Shown here piece by piece: positions 54,802-63,178 of a DNA stretch of 64,000 nt (position 1 is its first letter; every line of letters begins with the position of its first letter). The position numbers were made by a program, and so were the translations under genes. The DNA comes from 3107 sp965216225 (lineage in GTDB: Bacteria; Pseudomonadota; Alphaproteobacteria; Rhodobacterales; Rhodobacteraceae), in the NCBI GenBank assembly GCA_965216225.1, contig CBDCFF010000033.1, positions 186,001 through 250,000 of the forward strand, written 5' to 3'. Below the pieces are notes generated by a model. It ran no database searches. It was not told the origin of the DNA and saw only the letters and a list, made by a program, of their open reading frames with translations.

Positions 54802-55632
54802 TCAGTGTGCAATCAGAACCGGCAATTCCATTTTTTCCATCACACGGCGTGTGACACCGCCAAACAACTCTTCACGAAGAATGCTGTGCTCATAAGCCCC
54901 CATGACAAGAAGACCGGCCCCCACTTCCTTGCAATAGTTCAGAATGACATCCCCGGCCGACTTTCTTTCCAATGGCTGAATCGTGTATGTGACGTTCTCC
55001 ACATGCCGTCCCAGCATCGTTTTGACATCAATACCGGGCAGCGGTTTTGCAATTCGTCCGTCATCAACTGAAATCACGCTGATTTTGGTCTTGGTTTCAA
55101 GAATCTGCATCGCGTCATTGATCGCCCGGGTCGCTGCACGTTGGCCGTCCCAGGCCACAACCGCGTGCTCGTGAATCCGTTCCGGGTTCCAGCTCTGCGG
55201 AACGACAAGAACGGGACGGCCGCTTTTCATGGCAATGCGGTCGGGATGCAGGTTCAGATCCGATGTCCCCAATACCGTGTCGTACCGGCCAACAACAATC
55301 AGGTCGTACATCCGGGCATACTGCGAAACGGTTGTATCCGCGTCTCCACGGCGTGAAATCCAGTGGAGTTGATCCTCCGGCACCTTGCCGCCAACTGTTT
55401 CACGAAACAGCTCCTCGATGGAATGATCGGCTTCGTTTTCGATCTCGTTCAGCGTATTCCGCAAGTTTTCAGGTATCCAGGGATGCTCGCTCAGCTTTGC
55501 TTTCTGGCTGCAATGGGCCAGCAACCCGGTCAAATGCGCCCCATATTTGCCGTGCATCAGGATTGCCGCGTTCAATGCGCCCCTAGATGAATCGCTGCCG
55601 TTGAACGCGACAAGAATGTTTTTTATCGCCAT
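54802..55632 (-). CDS. universal stress protein, two-domain UspA type
   Basis: A 276-residue tandem UspA protein, beginning MAIKNILVAFNGSDSSRGAL. The first domain ends RYDTVLGTSDLNLHPDRIAM and GRPVLVVPQ; the second ends GAGLLVMGAYEHSILREELFGGVTR, the ATP-binding GxxGHS-like motif being MGAYEHS. It starts 3 bases after the tctA stop, so it belongs to the tctCBA operon. Confidence 0.88.
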   Translation of the reverse strand: MAIKNILVAFNGSDSSRGALNAAILMHGKYGAHLTGLLAHCSQKAKLSEHPWIPENLRNTLNEIENEADHSIEELFRETVGGKVPEDQLHWISRRGDADTTVSQYARMYDLIVVGRYDTVLGTSDLNLHPDRIAMKSGRPVLVVPQSWNPERIHEHAVVAWDGQRAATRAINDAMQILETKTKISVISVDDGRIAKPLPGIDVKTMLGRHVENVTYTIQPLERKSAGDVILNYCKEVGAGLLVMGAYEHSILREELFGGVTRRVMEKMELPVLIAH

Positions 55633-55635
55633 TGG

Positions 55636-57237
55636 TTACTCCGATGTCGGGGTGCCGGTTTCGGAAATTTTCCGCTTTGGCGGGCGCGAGAAGAAAATCA
55701 CGACTCCTGCCGACAAGAGCAAAAACACGACCGACAGCGGGGTCCGCAACAGAAACAGAGGATCCGCATCCGATACTGCAAAGGCTTGCCGGATTGCCTT
55801 TTCCAAATTCCCCGCCAGGATGAATGCAATCACGAAGGGCAGCGCAGGCATCTTTATCTGACGCATGAGATAACCCAGAATACCAAACCCTATTGCGAAA
55901 TAGACCGCGCTGAAACTGGTTTCCTGTATATAGATTGCTGTCAGTGTCAGAAGCAGAACGACCGGCATCAGGATCTGTTTCGGAACAACCGCCATATAGC
56001 CCACATAGCGCATGAATTGTGCGCCGATTACCCAGTTCATGATATTGGCCATCATCATCATCGTGAACAGGCCAAAGGCAATGATCAGTTCCGGGTTCAC
56101 CTCTTCCACAGTGAAACGAAAGACCGAAGGGCCGGGGTTGAATCCCCCGATGCTGTCAGCTGCAAGAATCAGGAAGACTGCCCCGACATTACCGGGAATG
56201 CCCAGGCTCAGAACCGGTATCAGGTTGGCCCCGGACACAGATGAATTGGCCGCCTCGGTCGCTGCAATGCCTTCGGGTGCGCCCTTGCCAAATGGTATGT
56301 CACCCTTGTAGATACGTTGTCCCGTTGCATAGCCCAATGTGGCGGCCAGCGTGGAACCGATCCCCGGAAGTGCGCCGATTGCCGTGCCCAGCACCGCAGA
56401 GATGCCGATGAACGGCAAAAGTTTGCGTCTTTCCCCCATGGTCAGGTGGTTGTCAGTTGATTGCGGCATATGTGGTGAAGGGGTCGTGGCGCGGCGCTCG
56501 GTCCACATTTCTTCAAAGCTCTTGAAAACTTCGCCCAGGATCAGAACACCCAGAACCGCGGCGATCAGGGGTACGCCGGTTTGCAACGTGTCGGCGCCCA
56601 GGCTCAGGCGTGAATAATTGTCTTCACCGGTGCCAACAGACGCGACCAGAATGCCCAGAAACGCCGCTATCAGCCCTTTCATGGGGGATGCGCCAACAAC
56701 GGCGGCCACAAAACTGAGCGACAGTATGATGAGCGCCGCCTTTTCGGCAAAACCCAGATAGCTTTCGACCAGAATGGCCAGAAACGGGGCGCAGGTGAAC
56801 AAAACCAGATCCGAGAAGGTATCCCCCGAGGCCGACGCGAAATGCGCTGTGCGCAACGCCTTGCCCGCCTTGCCCCTTTGGGTCATCGGATAGCCATCCA
56901 GTGTGGTCAGCATCGCATCAGGCGTACCCGGCGTGTTGAACAGGATCGCGGGAACCGCCCCTCCGACGGTGGCGCCCTTCATCACGCCGACGAGAAAGCC
57001 CATCACAGGCAGCAACGCATCAGGCGTGAATCCAAAAGCCGAAATGAGGATAGGCAAAGACACGGCCATGACAAACGGTCCGGACAGACCAGGGGTTGCG
57101 CCGGTTATGATTCCGATCAGGAAGCCGGAAAACACCATCAGGACAGTCACCGAAATAGCGATCCCGAAAATTGAAAAGGCGGCAGACCCCTGAAATACGG
57201 CCATTATTCCGGCCATTACATATTCAAATACAGTCAT
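55636..57237 (-). CDS. tctA: tripartite tricarboxylate transporter large membrane subunit TctA
   Basis: A 533-residue membrane protein with 10-12 helices. GVIIGxxPG-type glycine-proline repeats of the family are seen as IGIITGATPGLSGP and GTAIGALPGIGSTLAA, with GAPEGIAATEAANSSVSGANLIP, the TctA signature. Its start overlaps the tctB stop by one base (TAATG). Confidence 0.94.
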   Translation of the reverse strand: MTVFEYVMAGIMAVFQGSAAFSIFGIAISVTVLMVFSGFLIGIITGATPGLSGPFVMAVSLPILISAFGFTPDALLPVMGFLVGVMKGATVGGAVPAILFNTPGTPDAMLTTLDGYPMTQRGKAGKALRTAHFASASGDTFSDLVLFTCAPFLAILVESYLGFAEKAALIILSLSFVAAVVGASPMKGLIAAFLGILVASVGTGEDNYSRLSLGADTLQTGVPLIAAVLGVLILGEVFKSFEEMWTERRATTPSPHMPQSTDNHLTMGERRKLLPFIGISAVLGTAIGALPGIGSTLAATLGYATGQRIYKGDIPFGKGAPEGIAATEAANSSVSGANLIPVLSLGIPGNVGAVFLILAADSIGGFNPGPSVFRFTVEEVNPELIIAFGLFTMMMMANIMNWVIGAQFMRYVGYMAVVPKQILMPVVLLLTLTAIYIQETSFSAVYFAIGFGILGYLMRQIKMPALPFVIAFILAGNLEKAIRQAFAVSDADPLFLLRTPLSVVFLLLSAGVVIFFSRPPKRKISETGTPTSE

Positions 57238-57815
57238 TACCAGTCTCCGTTCGGAGGCAAGAGCAGGCTGTCAAACGGCAGATCGAATACCGCGACAAGA
57301 AAGAAAACGGCCAACAACGAAGTCAGCACCCGTTTCCAGCGCAAAGTGCCCTCAATCAGTGAGGTAATGCCAAAGACCATGACAAAACCTCCCAGAACAA
57401 AGCCGATATATTTCCAGGGCGCTGTGCTGCGCATCTGGCGATAGCTGACTGGTGTTCCATCCGCGGATTCCAACCCGGCCAGAGCCAGTGCCGCAGGGCC
57501 GGCAATATTCATCAACAACAGCGATACCAGGATGATGCCGAACAGAACCGCAAAAAAACCGGGAACCGCTGTATCCGGATTCTGTGTCTTGAAATCGTCG
57601 TCAGCCTGGCGCCATACGACAATCAACTGAATGACTGATGCAAACAGCATCGCTGCCGCCGCAACGCCGGGTACAAAGGCATCCCCGATGAAAGTCTGGC
57701 GTCGAAAGGTTTCGATCAAACCGGTGTCAGTATCATTCGGGATCCAGATGGCAACGACAATCAAGGCGAAAATCGCCATGAACGATGCCAGCAGAAGCTC
57801 CTTCTTCCTTGTCAC
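57237..57815 (-). CDS. tctB: tripartite tricarboxylate transporter small membrane subunit TctB
   Basis: A 192-residue membrane protein with four predicted helices (for example KELLLASFMAIFALIVVAIW and FFAVLFGIILVSLLLMNIAG). TctB proteins are poorly conserved; the call rests on size, topology and position between tctC and tctA. The upstream gap to tctC is 56 bases. Confidence 0.85.
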   Translation of the reverse strand: MTRKKELLLASFMAIFALIVVAIWIPNDTDTGLIETFRRQTFIGDAFVPGVAAAAMLFASVIQLIVVWRQADDDFKTQNPDTAVPGFFAVLFGIILVSLLLMNIAGPAALALAGLESADGTPVSYRQMRSTAPWKYIGFVLGGFVMVFGITSLIEGTLRWKRVLTSLLAVFFLVAVFDLPFDSLLLPPNGDW

Positions 57816-57871
57816 AAAATTTCCTCCCCCAGGAAAATGGCCAGGGCCGCATCACAGCCCTGACCGGTTTT

Positions 57872-58828
57872 TTATTCGGACGAGGCTTTCAGTAGCTCGG
57901 CGGCATCGTTATATTCCTGCTCGATCAGAGCATCCAAATCAGCGCCAGTGATTGCTTCCGGTCCTGAAAACGCCTTGTTTACAAAAGCATTCAGCTTGCT
58001 TTCAGGGTCGTTAACGATTTCGGCGATCCGATTTGCCAGCGTGGTGCGCGCATCTTCGGACAAGCCGGCGGGCGCGATGACGACGAACTTTGTGCCATAG
58101 GAATACGGAACCCCGAAATCCTCGAGCTTCGGTGTATCAGGTGACGCCATCAGTGGCGCGGTCTCGGCGGAAACCAGGTTGGTCAGATCACCGGCGGCAA
58201 CACCTCTACCCTGCGGGCCAGCGCCCCAGGCCAGATCCAGGTCATCAGCGACAACGCCGTTCAGACCGCCCTTGCCCCCCTCGACCATTACGTTTGTGAA
58301 CTCCACACCGTTGGCCTTTCCAAGCAGATACAATACATCCGCCAGTTTCGGGGACATCGAACCCACGGTGATTTTCTCACCACCTCTGGCGGCTTCAATC
58401 ACGTCACCGATTGTCTTCCAGCCACGATCCGATTTGGCAAAAAGAGCCAGTTGAGATCCTGTGGTGGTCGCGATCAGCGTGAAATCCTTGTAGGAGACAT
58501 TCGCCCCCCGCGCGGCCTGAAAATTGTAGGACATGGATTCTGTGACCAACATCCCGATAGACTGACCGTCAGCCGGTTCATCCTTAAGGGTGTTGGCCAT
58601 GGTTACACCGCCCTTGCCAGGCAGGTTTTCGGGGATAATTTCCCATCCGGTCCTTGCGGACAACTCTTCTGCCAACAGACGCGCCTGGGTATCCACGCCA
58701 CCACCCGCACGGAACGCGATCAGCAACTTGATCGGGCCGGCTGGTTGCCAATCTTCGGCGACCGCAACACCTGCCGTTAGCGCCATGCCGGTTGCCAGGA
58801 TGGCAGTTTTGATAAATTTGCAGTTCAT
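57872..58828 (-). CDS. tctC: tripartite tricarboxylate transporter substrate-binding protein TctC
   Basis: A 318-residue Bug-type periplasmic receptor. Signal peptide MNCKFIKTAILATGMALTAGVAVA, then DWQPAGPIKLLIAFRAGGGVDTQARLL, the family's substrate-binding loop start. ENLPGKGGVTMANTL is the second conserved loop. The ATG at 58828 follows an ACGGAGGAAC ribosome-binding site. The ligand, usually a carboxylate, is unknown; the oxygenase island next door may supply a clue. Confidence 0.92.
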   Translation of the reverse strand: MNCKFIKTAILATGMALTAGVAVAEDWQPAGPIKLLIAFRAGGGVDTQARLLAEELSARTGWEIIPENLPGKGGVTMANTLKDEPADGQSIGMLVTESMSYNFQAARGANVSYKDFTLIATTTGSQLALFAKSDRGWKTIGDVIEAARGGEKITVGSMSPKLADVLYLLGKANGVEFTNVMVEGGKGGLNGVVADDLDLAWGAGPQGRGVAAGDLTNLVSAETAPLMASPDTPKLEDFGVPYSYGTKFVVIAPAGLSEDARTTLANRIAEIVNDPESKLNAFVNKAFSGPEAITGADLDALIEQEYNDAAELLKASSE

Positions 58829-59008
58829 TTGTTCCTCCGTTCGGATTCGTTTGAGTTGGAGTTTTTCTGCATCAGAGACCTTGGCTTTCGCTGGAAGAGT
58901 TCGTTCCGGACGGCGCACTTCACCCAAATATCTCCAAATTCGCATTTATTTTGTTGTGCGTGAGATGAATCACCAGTAATGTCAGTATCACAACAATGAA
59001 GACCAGGC

Positions 59009-59023
59009 AACGATAATATTGTT
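59009..59023. promoter_or_regulatory. palindromic operator candidate for the MarR regulator
   Basis: AACGATAATATTGTT is a 15-base near-perfect palindrome 12 bases before the marR start, in the AT-rich gap between tctC and marR. Its placement fits autoregulation and control of tctCBA. Confidence 0.55.
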
Positions 59024-59034
59024 AAAGTCGCAAA

Positions 59035-59520
59035 ATGGATGCAATGTCAACACATTCTGACGAACTGGAAGACCGTCTTGCAAAGCTGCGAAGGCTTGAG
59101 GAGAATCTGACTTTCCGTTTCGCCATCGTGAACCGCATTCTTGAGAATCAGGTCAACAACATTATTTCCGAGCACGGTCTGAATTTGACTGGCTACCGGG
59201 TTCTGCGTATCACGGAGATATTCGAAAGCATCTCCATTTCCGATCTCAGCCGACTGATGAGGATTGATCGCGCCCAAATCAGCCGCTCTGCGGTGGAGCT
59301 TGAAAAGATGGGACTGGTGGAATTTGCAAACAACCCATCCAACAAGCGCAAGAAAATGGTGATACTTTCATCCGAGGGCCAGAAGCTGATGGATGGTCTC
59401 GGACCGAAGTTCCGGGAACGTCGCAGCATGATCGACAGAACGGTGGGTGAAGAGGCTCTGCCGGGGTTATGGGTCGCAATCGAAAACCTCTCGAGGCTTC
59501 AAGGCGATATTGCCAGGTAG
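59035..59520 (+). CDS. MarR-family transcriptional regulator
   Basis: A 161-residue winged-helix protein. The core reads NLTGYRVLRITEIFESISISDL, RIDRAQISRSAVELEKMGLVEF and the wing NPSNKRKKMVILSSEGQKLMD. It is divergent from tctCBA-uspA and likely represses it in the absence of an aromatic or other ligand. MDAMSTHSDELEDRL at 59035 has a second ATG 9 bases on, either of which may be used. Confidence 0.9.
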   Translation: MDAMSTHSDELEDRLAKLRRLEENLTFRFAIVNRILENQVNNIISEHGLNLTGYRVLRITEIFESISISDLSRLMRIDRAQISRSAVELEKMGLVEFANNPSNKRKKMVILSSEGQKLMDGLGPKFRERRSMIDRTVGEEALPGLWVAIENLSRLQGDIAR

Positions 59521-60283
59521 ACCGGTTTTGTTCCGTAATTCGCTTCGGGGCATCAGTTCCCCTTGCCACAAACGGCCTCATCCCTTTGGCTCTGTGACGG
59601 GCATACCAAGCGGATTTCAACCGCTGAGGACGACCGCGGACATGGTCTGAACAATTGGCCGGGAACAGCTTTCCACTGTTTCGCAAACGGGAGACGGTAA
59701 TGCGGGGTTTCCGTCGCTCTGAAATCTGCGGCGGGTCGCAGCGATCGTGGCGTTCCAACAATTCGACACCTTCGCCCCGAGATATTTTACGCTTGGAATA
59801 CGGCAGCCTGCGTCGCTTGAGAACGGATTGCAAGGGCGTTGTTGCATGGGTCGCCAAGGGAACGGACACCCGCTTTGCCCAATGTTCGGAAGATTTTCAC
59901 GCTGTCTGGCATGTCAGGCGCGGTGAATGTGTTGAGGCAGAGGATGCCGACGGCGGCTTCGGTCTTCCGGGTGTCCGGTTTTTGTGATGAGAGGGCGGGT
60001 CCGATGATCGTTTCACAGGGGAAGATTGCGGTTTCGCAGAGCGAGCGGCGGCGGTGGCGATGGCGGCGCTGCGCAGGCCGGCATCGGTTTCGCAAACGCG
60101 GTCGCGTCCGCGATGGATTGTTCGCCTTGCGATTTCAGCGACCCACAGGGTGTATCTGGCCGCCCCGATTTTCAGAAGGCGACGCCTATTCCGGCAATCA
60201 GACATACGGCGATCCAGACGGACGGTGACAAAAGCACCCGCCGCGTCTATTCCTTGGGCGCGGCGGGGACTTGGACAAATCAA
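59521..60283. other. 763 bases with transposon remnant and no intact gene
   Basis: No convincing gene was found. The left 300 bases show nothing recognisable; the right part contains the IS5-type transposase fragment described separately. Short frames on both strands have no family features. Confidence 0.6.
59830..60060 (-). pseudogene. IS5-type transposase C-terminal fragment
   Basis: One minus-strand frame reads ETIIGPALSSQKPDTRKTEA followed by AVGILCLNTFTAPDMPDSVK, matching the end of transposases that close with a TEAxxGxxxLNxM...PxSVRI pattern. GGGCGTTGTTGCATGG near 59835 resembles the terminal repeat of such elements. The rest of the gene is gone. Confidence 0.5.
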
Positions 60284-61537
60284 ATGGCGCGTTTCATCTT
60301 TTGCCTGATACTGCTTTGCAGCGAGCTATTTCATGCAAAGGCCGAAGGGCACGGCGCACCTGCCATTGCCTGCGTTGATGCGCAGTTGGAACAGTTGAAA
60401 GTTCAAGTGGGGCGCAGCTTTGCCGAAATGTCGACACAGGACCGGGCGGCAGCGATTGCGCAGCTGAATGCGCGTTTTTCCGTTCTTTCATTGGAATTGG
60501 CGGATTTCCTGCCGGATCAGGCCCCGCAAATCTGTCGGTTGCTGGGCCTGACCGACGATGGCGCGCGGTCTGCTTGGCCTGTAAAAATGCGCCCATTTGA
60601 TATGCGACTTGGCGCGGCTGTATCGGCGGCAACGCAACAAGACATTACCGAGATCATAAGCCGATCCCTGAATCATCTGAACCGAACGCTGGGCGCTAAC
60701 CTTGCCTTGCCACTGACAATTATCGTGGGGGCCGACAAAGCAAATCTGCAAACGCTTTGGAACCAGGCACATAAGACAGAAAAGAACCGCGCCGGTTTTG
60801 CAATCGCTTATGCAACCTCTTGCGCGTCAAGCGCCGAGAGCGGAGGCTTTGCCAGTGCATGGGTGCTGCTGATCTGCCTGAAAGAGGGTGATCTGCGGTT
60901 CCGCGGCGGTCGGGGGGCGGATGCGGAAGAACGGCGACGGACCGGCATGGCGCGCCTTTCAATCCTGCACGAGATGGTGCTCGCAGCCCAGTTTCAGTTG
61001 CTTGGTGGCGCAGACCCTTTGACCGCCGACGCGCGTCTTGCACAGTGGGGGCCGGAATGGCTGTTGGAAGGCTCAGCGAATTATATCGCCATGCGTACTG
61101 TCTATACCCCACAAAGTTTGTGCGCCCATTTGGCAGCTTTGGCGGAACAGGCCGCTTTGCACGACAGGCGATTGGAGCAGTTTGAGACCTTTGGCGCGCG
61201 CGAAGCGGATATTGCCCTGCTGTATCGCATGGGAACTCTGGCGGCTGCTGATCTGTCCATCAGGTCAGGGGACGAGGCGCTGGCACGGTTTTTGCCGAAT
61301 TGGGGCTTGGACATGACTGGCGGGCCGCATTCGCAGCAGCATTTGGGCTTAGCTATTCTGATTTTCTGGCGGACTTTGGCGCAGGTTAGCACCGTCTTAT
61401 CTTTCCCCCAGACTTTCCTGCAAGGTCTGGACAATTGGGGCAAAGAAATAACTGATGAGGCGCCTGTCGCCGGTGATGACGTCAACGACAGCCGTCATGC
61501 CGGGTTGCAGCGCATAGCTTGCGGTCTCTGTCCTTAA
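60284..61537 (+). CDS. secreted protein with degenerate peptidase-like motif
   Basis: A 417-residue protein with signal peptide MARFIFCLILLCSELFHAKA. From about 225 it has LSILHEMVLAAQ and, 25 residues on, GPEWLLEGSANYIAM, the pattern of peptidase-MA metallopeptidases (HExxH ... WLxEGxA.Y). The second zinc histidine is missing (H229 E230 then MVLAAQ), so proteolysis is doubtful. The last 47 residues overlap a convergent HlyD fragment and are probably not the native C-terminus. I do not recognise the family otherwise. The frame extends upstream to 60026, but MARF gives the signal peptide. Confidence 0.62.
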   Translation: MARFIFCLILLCSELFHAKAEGHGAPAIACVDAQLEQLKVQVGRSFAEMSTQDRAAAIAQLNARFSVLSLELADFLPDQAPQICRLLGLTDDGARSAWPVKMRPFDMRLGAAVSAATQQDITEIISRSLNHLNRTLGANLALPLTIIVGADKANLQTLWNQAHKTEKNRAGFAIAYATSCASSAESGGFASAWVLLICLKEGDLRFRGGRGADAEERRRTGMARLSILHEMVLAAQFQLLGGADPLTADARLAQWGPEWLLEGSANYIAMRTVYTPQSLCAHLAALAEQAALHDRRLEQFETFGAREADIALLYRMGTLAAADLSIRSGDEALARFLPNWGLDMTGGPHSQQHLGLAILIFWRTLAQVSTVLSFPQTFLQGLDNWGKEITDEAPVAGDDVNDSRHAGLQRIACGLCP

Positions 61538-61691
61538 CCCGGATATTTCACGAAGGCTTGAGCGTGGACGAGATACCGTGATACTGCCATCGGTTTTCGT
61601 GCCCGGCTCATCATTTCCGGCGACATGTCCGTTTCGAGCGGGCCGGAGCGGGCCGGACGCCGCCACTTTGCCCTGCAAAGGCGTACCCCTA
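61397..61691 (-). pseudogene. HlyD-family membrane fusion protein, C-terminal fragment
   Basis: Minus strand: SYALQPGMTAVVDVITGDRR, then LISYFFAPIVQTLQESLGER and a stop, the characteristic end of type I secretion adaptor proteins (PGMxVxVxxxTGxRxxxxYxxxPxxxxxxESLxER). The upstream part is cut by IS630 type B copy 2 at 61692. No ABC or outer membrane component is in the window. Confidence 0.75.
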
Positions 61692-62855
61692 GTCCCCCGG
61701 AATTGTACTTTGTATCATTGACTGAGCGGGAATTGAGGAGGATGTTGCGATGGTGGGACGTTTGGCGGATGCAGTGGTTCTGAGCGAAGATGAGCGCCGT
61801 TTTCTCGAGAGTCAGGTTCGGCGTCACAAAGCGCCACGTTCGCTGTCGGACCGATGCCGGATGATCCTGCTGTGCGCCGATGGATTGGCGAGCAAGGAAG
61901 TGGCGGCCCGGCTTGGGGTGCATGAACACACAGTCGGCAAATGGCGCAGACGTTTTGTGCGATGCCGGATTGAAGGTCTCACCGACGAATACCGCTCCGG
62001 TCGCCCGCGCACCGTGTCGGACGATCAGGTGACTGCGGTGATTGAGCGCACGCTGAACACGACCCCGAGGGATGCGACCCATTGGTCGCTCCGAAGCATG
62101 GCTGCGGCGACGGGACTGTCGCACACCACCCTCCGGCGGATTTGGAACGGGTTCGGCCTGCAACCGCACCGAAGCGAGACATTCAAGCTCTCAACCGACC
62201 CGCTGTTCGTGGACAAGGAGCACGATATCGTCGGGCTGTACCTGTCACCGCCGAACAGGGCTATCGTGTTGTGTGTTGACGAGAAATCGCAAATCCAGGC
62301 GCTGGATCGCGAACAGCCTGTGCTGCCAGTGGCGCCCGGCGTGGCCGAGCGGCGCACCCACACCTGCATCCGACACGCCACGACGTCGCTTTTTGCAGCA
62401 CTGGATATAGCCACCGGCGCCGTGATCGGCAAATGCTGCAAGCGGCGCCGCGCCACCGGGTTCCTCGACTTCCTCAAACAGATCGACCGGCAGATGCCGG
62501 ACGGGCCGGAGGTGCATATCGTCATGGACAATTACGCCACCCACAAAACCCCGAAGATCAAGGCCTGGCTGGCACGCCGCCCGCATTGGCATGTCCACTT
62601 CACACCGCCCCCGGCTGGTTGGATCAATCAGGTGGAGCGTTGGTTTGCTGAACTGACGCGCAAGCAACTGCAGCGCGGCGTCCATCGTTCAACGGCGGAA
62701 CCGGAAGCCGATATCGCTGCATTTATCGAGGCCCATAACGAAAACCCCAAACCCTGCAAATGGGTCAAACCCGCCGACCATATCCTCGCCTCCGTCAAGC
62801 GGTTCTGCCAACGCGCCAAACAAAACTCATGTGCCGAACTTTGGAGGCAGGTGAC
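61692..62855 (+). mobile_element. IS630-family element, type B copy 2
   Basis: 1,164 bases, the same length as copy 1, flanked by TA (61690-61691 and 62856-62857). It interrupts the HlyD-type gene. The right TA is again occupied by a type A copy. Confidence 0.92.
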
Positions 62856-62904
62856 TAGAGCGGTTCATCATTTGTTTGAATCTCGGGATTCCGTTTTTCG
62901 TTGA
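61750..62904 (+). CDS. IS630-family transposase (type B), stop codon lost
   Basis: Nearly identical to the intact copy at 36896-37990 with all three catalytic segments (VLCVDEKSQIQ, HIVMDNYATHK, WINQVERWFAEL) but with PPPAGW in place of PTSASW before the last. The TAG stop is TGG here, so the frame runs 20 codons into the neighbouring IS630 type A end (384 residues). Confidence 0.88.
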   Translation: MVGRLADAVVLSEDERRFLESQVRRHKAPRSLSDRCRMILLCADGLASKEVAARLGVHEHTVGKWRRRFVRCRIEGLTDEYRSGRPRTVSDDQVTAVIERTLNTTPRDATHWSLRSMAAATGLSHTTLRRIWNGFGLQPHRSETFKLSTDPLFVDKEHDIVGLYLSPPNRAIVLCVDEKSQIQALDREQPVLPVAPGVAERRTHTCIRHATTSLFAALDIATGAVIGKCCKRRRATGFLDFLKQIDRQMPDGPEVHIVMDNYATHKTPKIKAWLARRPHWHVHFTPPPAGWINQVERWFAELTRKQLQRGVHRSTAEPEADIAAFIEAHNENPKPCKWVKPADHILASVKRFCQRAKQNSCAELWRQVTRAVHHLFESRDSVFR

Positions 62905-63178
62905 ATTGTGATTCAAACTGCGTGCCGGGACTGGAGGCCGGCATGCATGGTAAAACCCTATTCGAATGATCTTCGGGAGCGTGCAGTAGCAGCTGTTGTT
63001 TCCGGCGAGACGGCACGTGTTGTGGCTGCCCGTTTCTCGGTGGCTGTTTCTTCGGTGATCAAGTGGCGCCAGCGATATCGCGAGACTGGCAGCGTGGCGC
63101 CTGGCAAGATGGGTGGCCACCGCAGGATTATCCTTGAACCCCACCGTGATTTTATCCTGGAGCAGATCAACCGCACGC
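62858..63178 (+). mobile_element. IS630-family element, type A copy 3, truncated by IS21 insertion
   Basis: The right-end side of type A in plus orientation, starting GAGCGGTTCATC after TA. It keeps the transposase start (MVKPYSNDLRERAVAAVVSG at 62947) up to FILEQINRT and is then cut by the second IS21-family element. If a downstream part exists it is outside the window. Confidence 0.88.

Noticed and set aside
59897..60283. 128-codon minus-strand frame as a gene
   Set aside because: Its sequence is a shadow of the IS5-type transposase remnant in the neighbouring frame.
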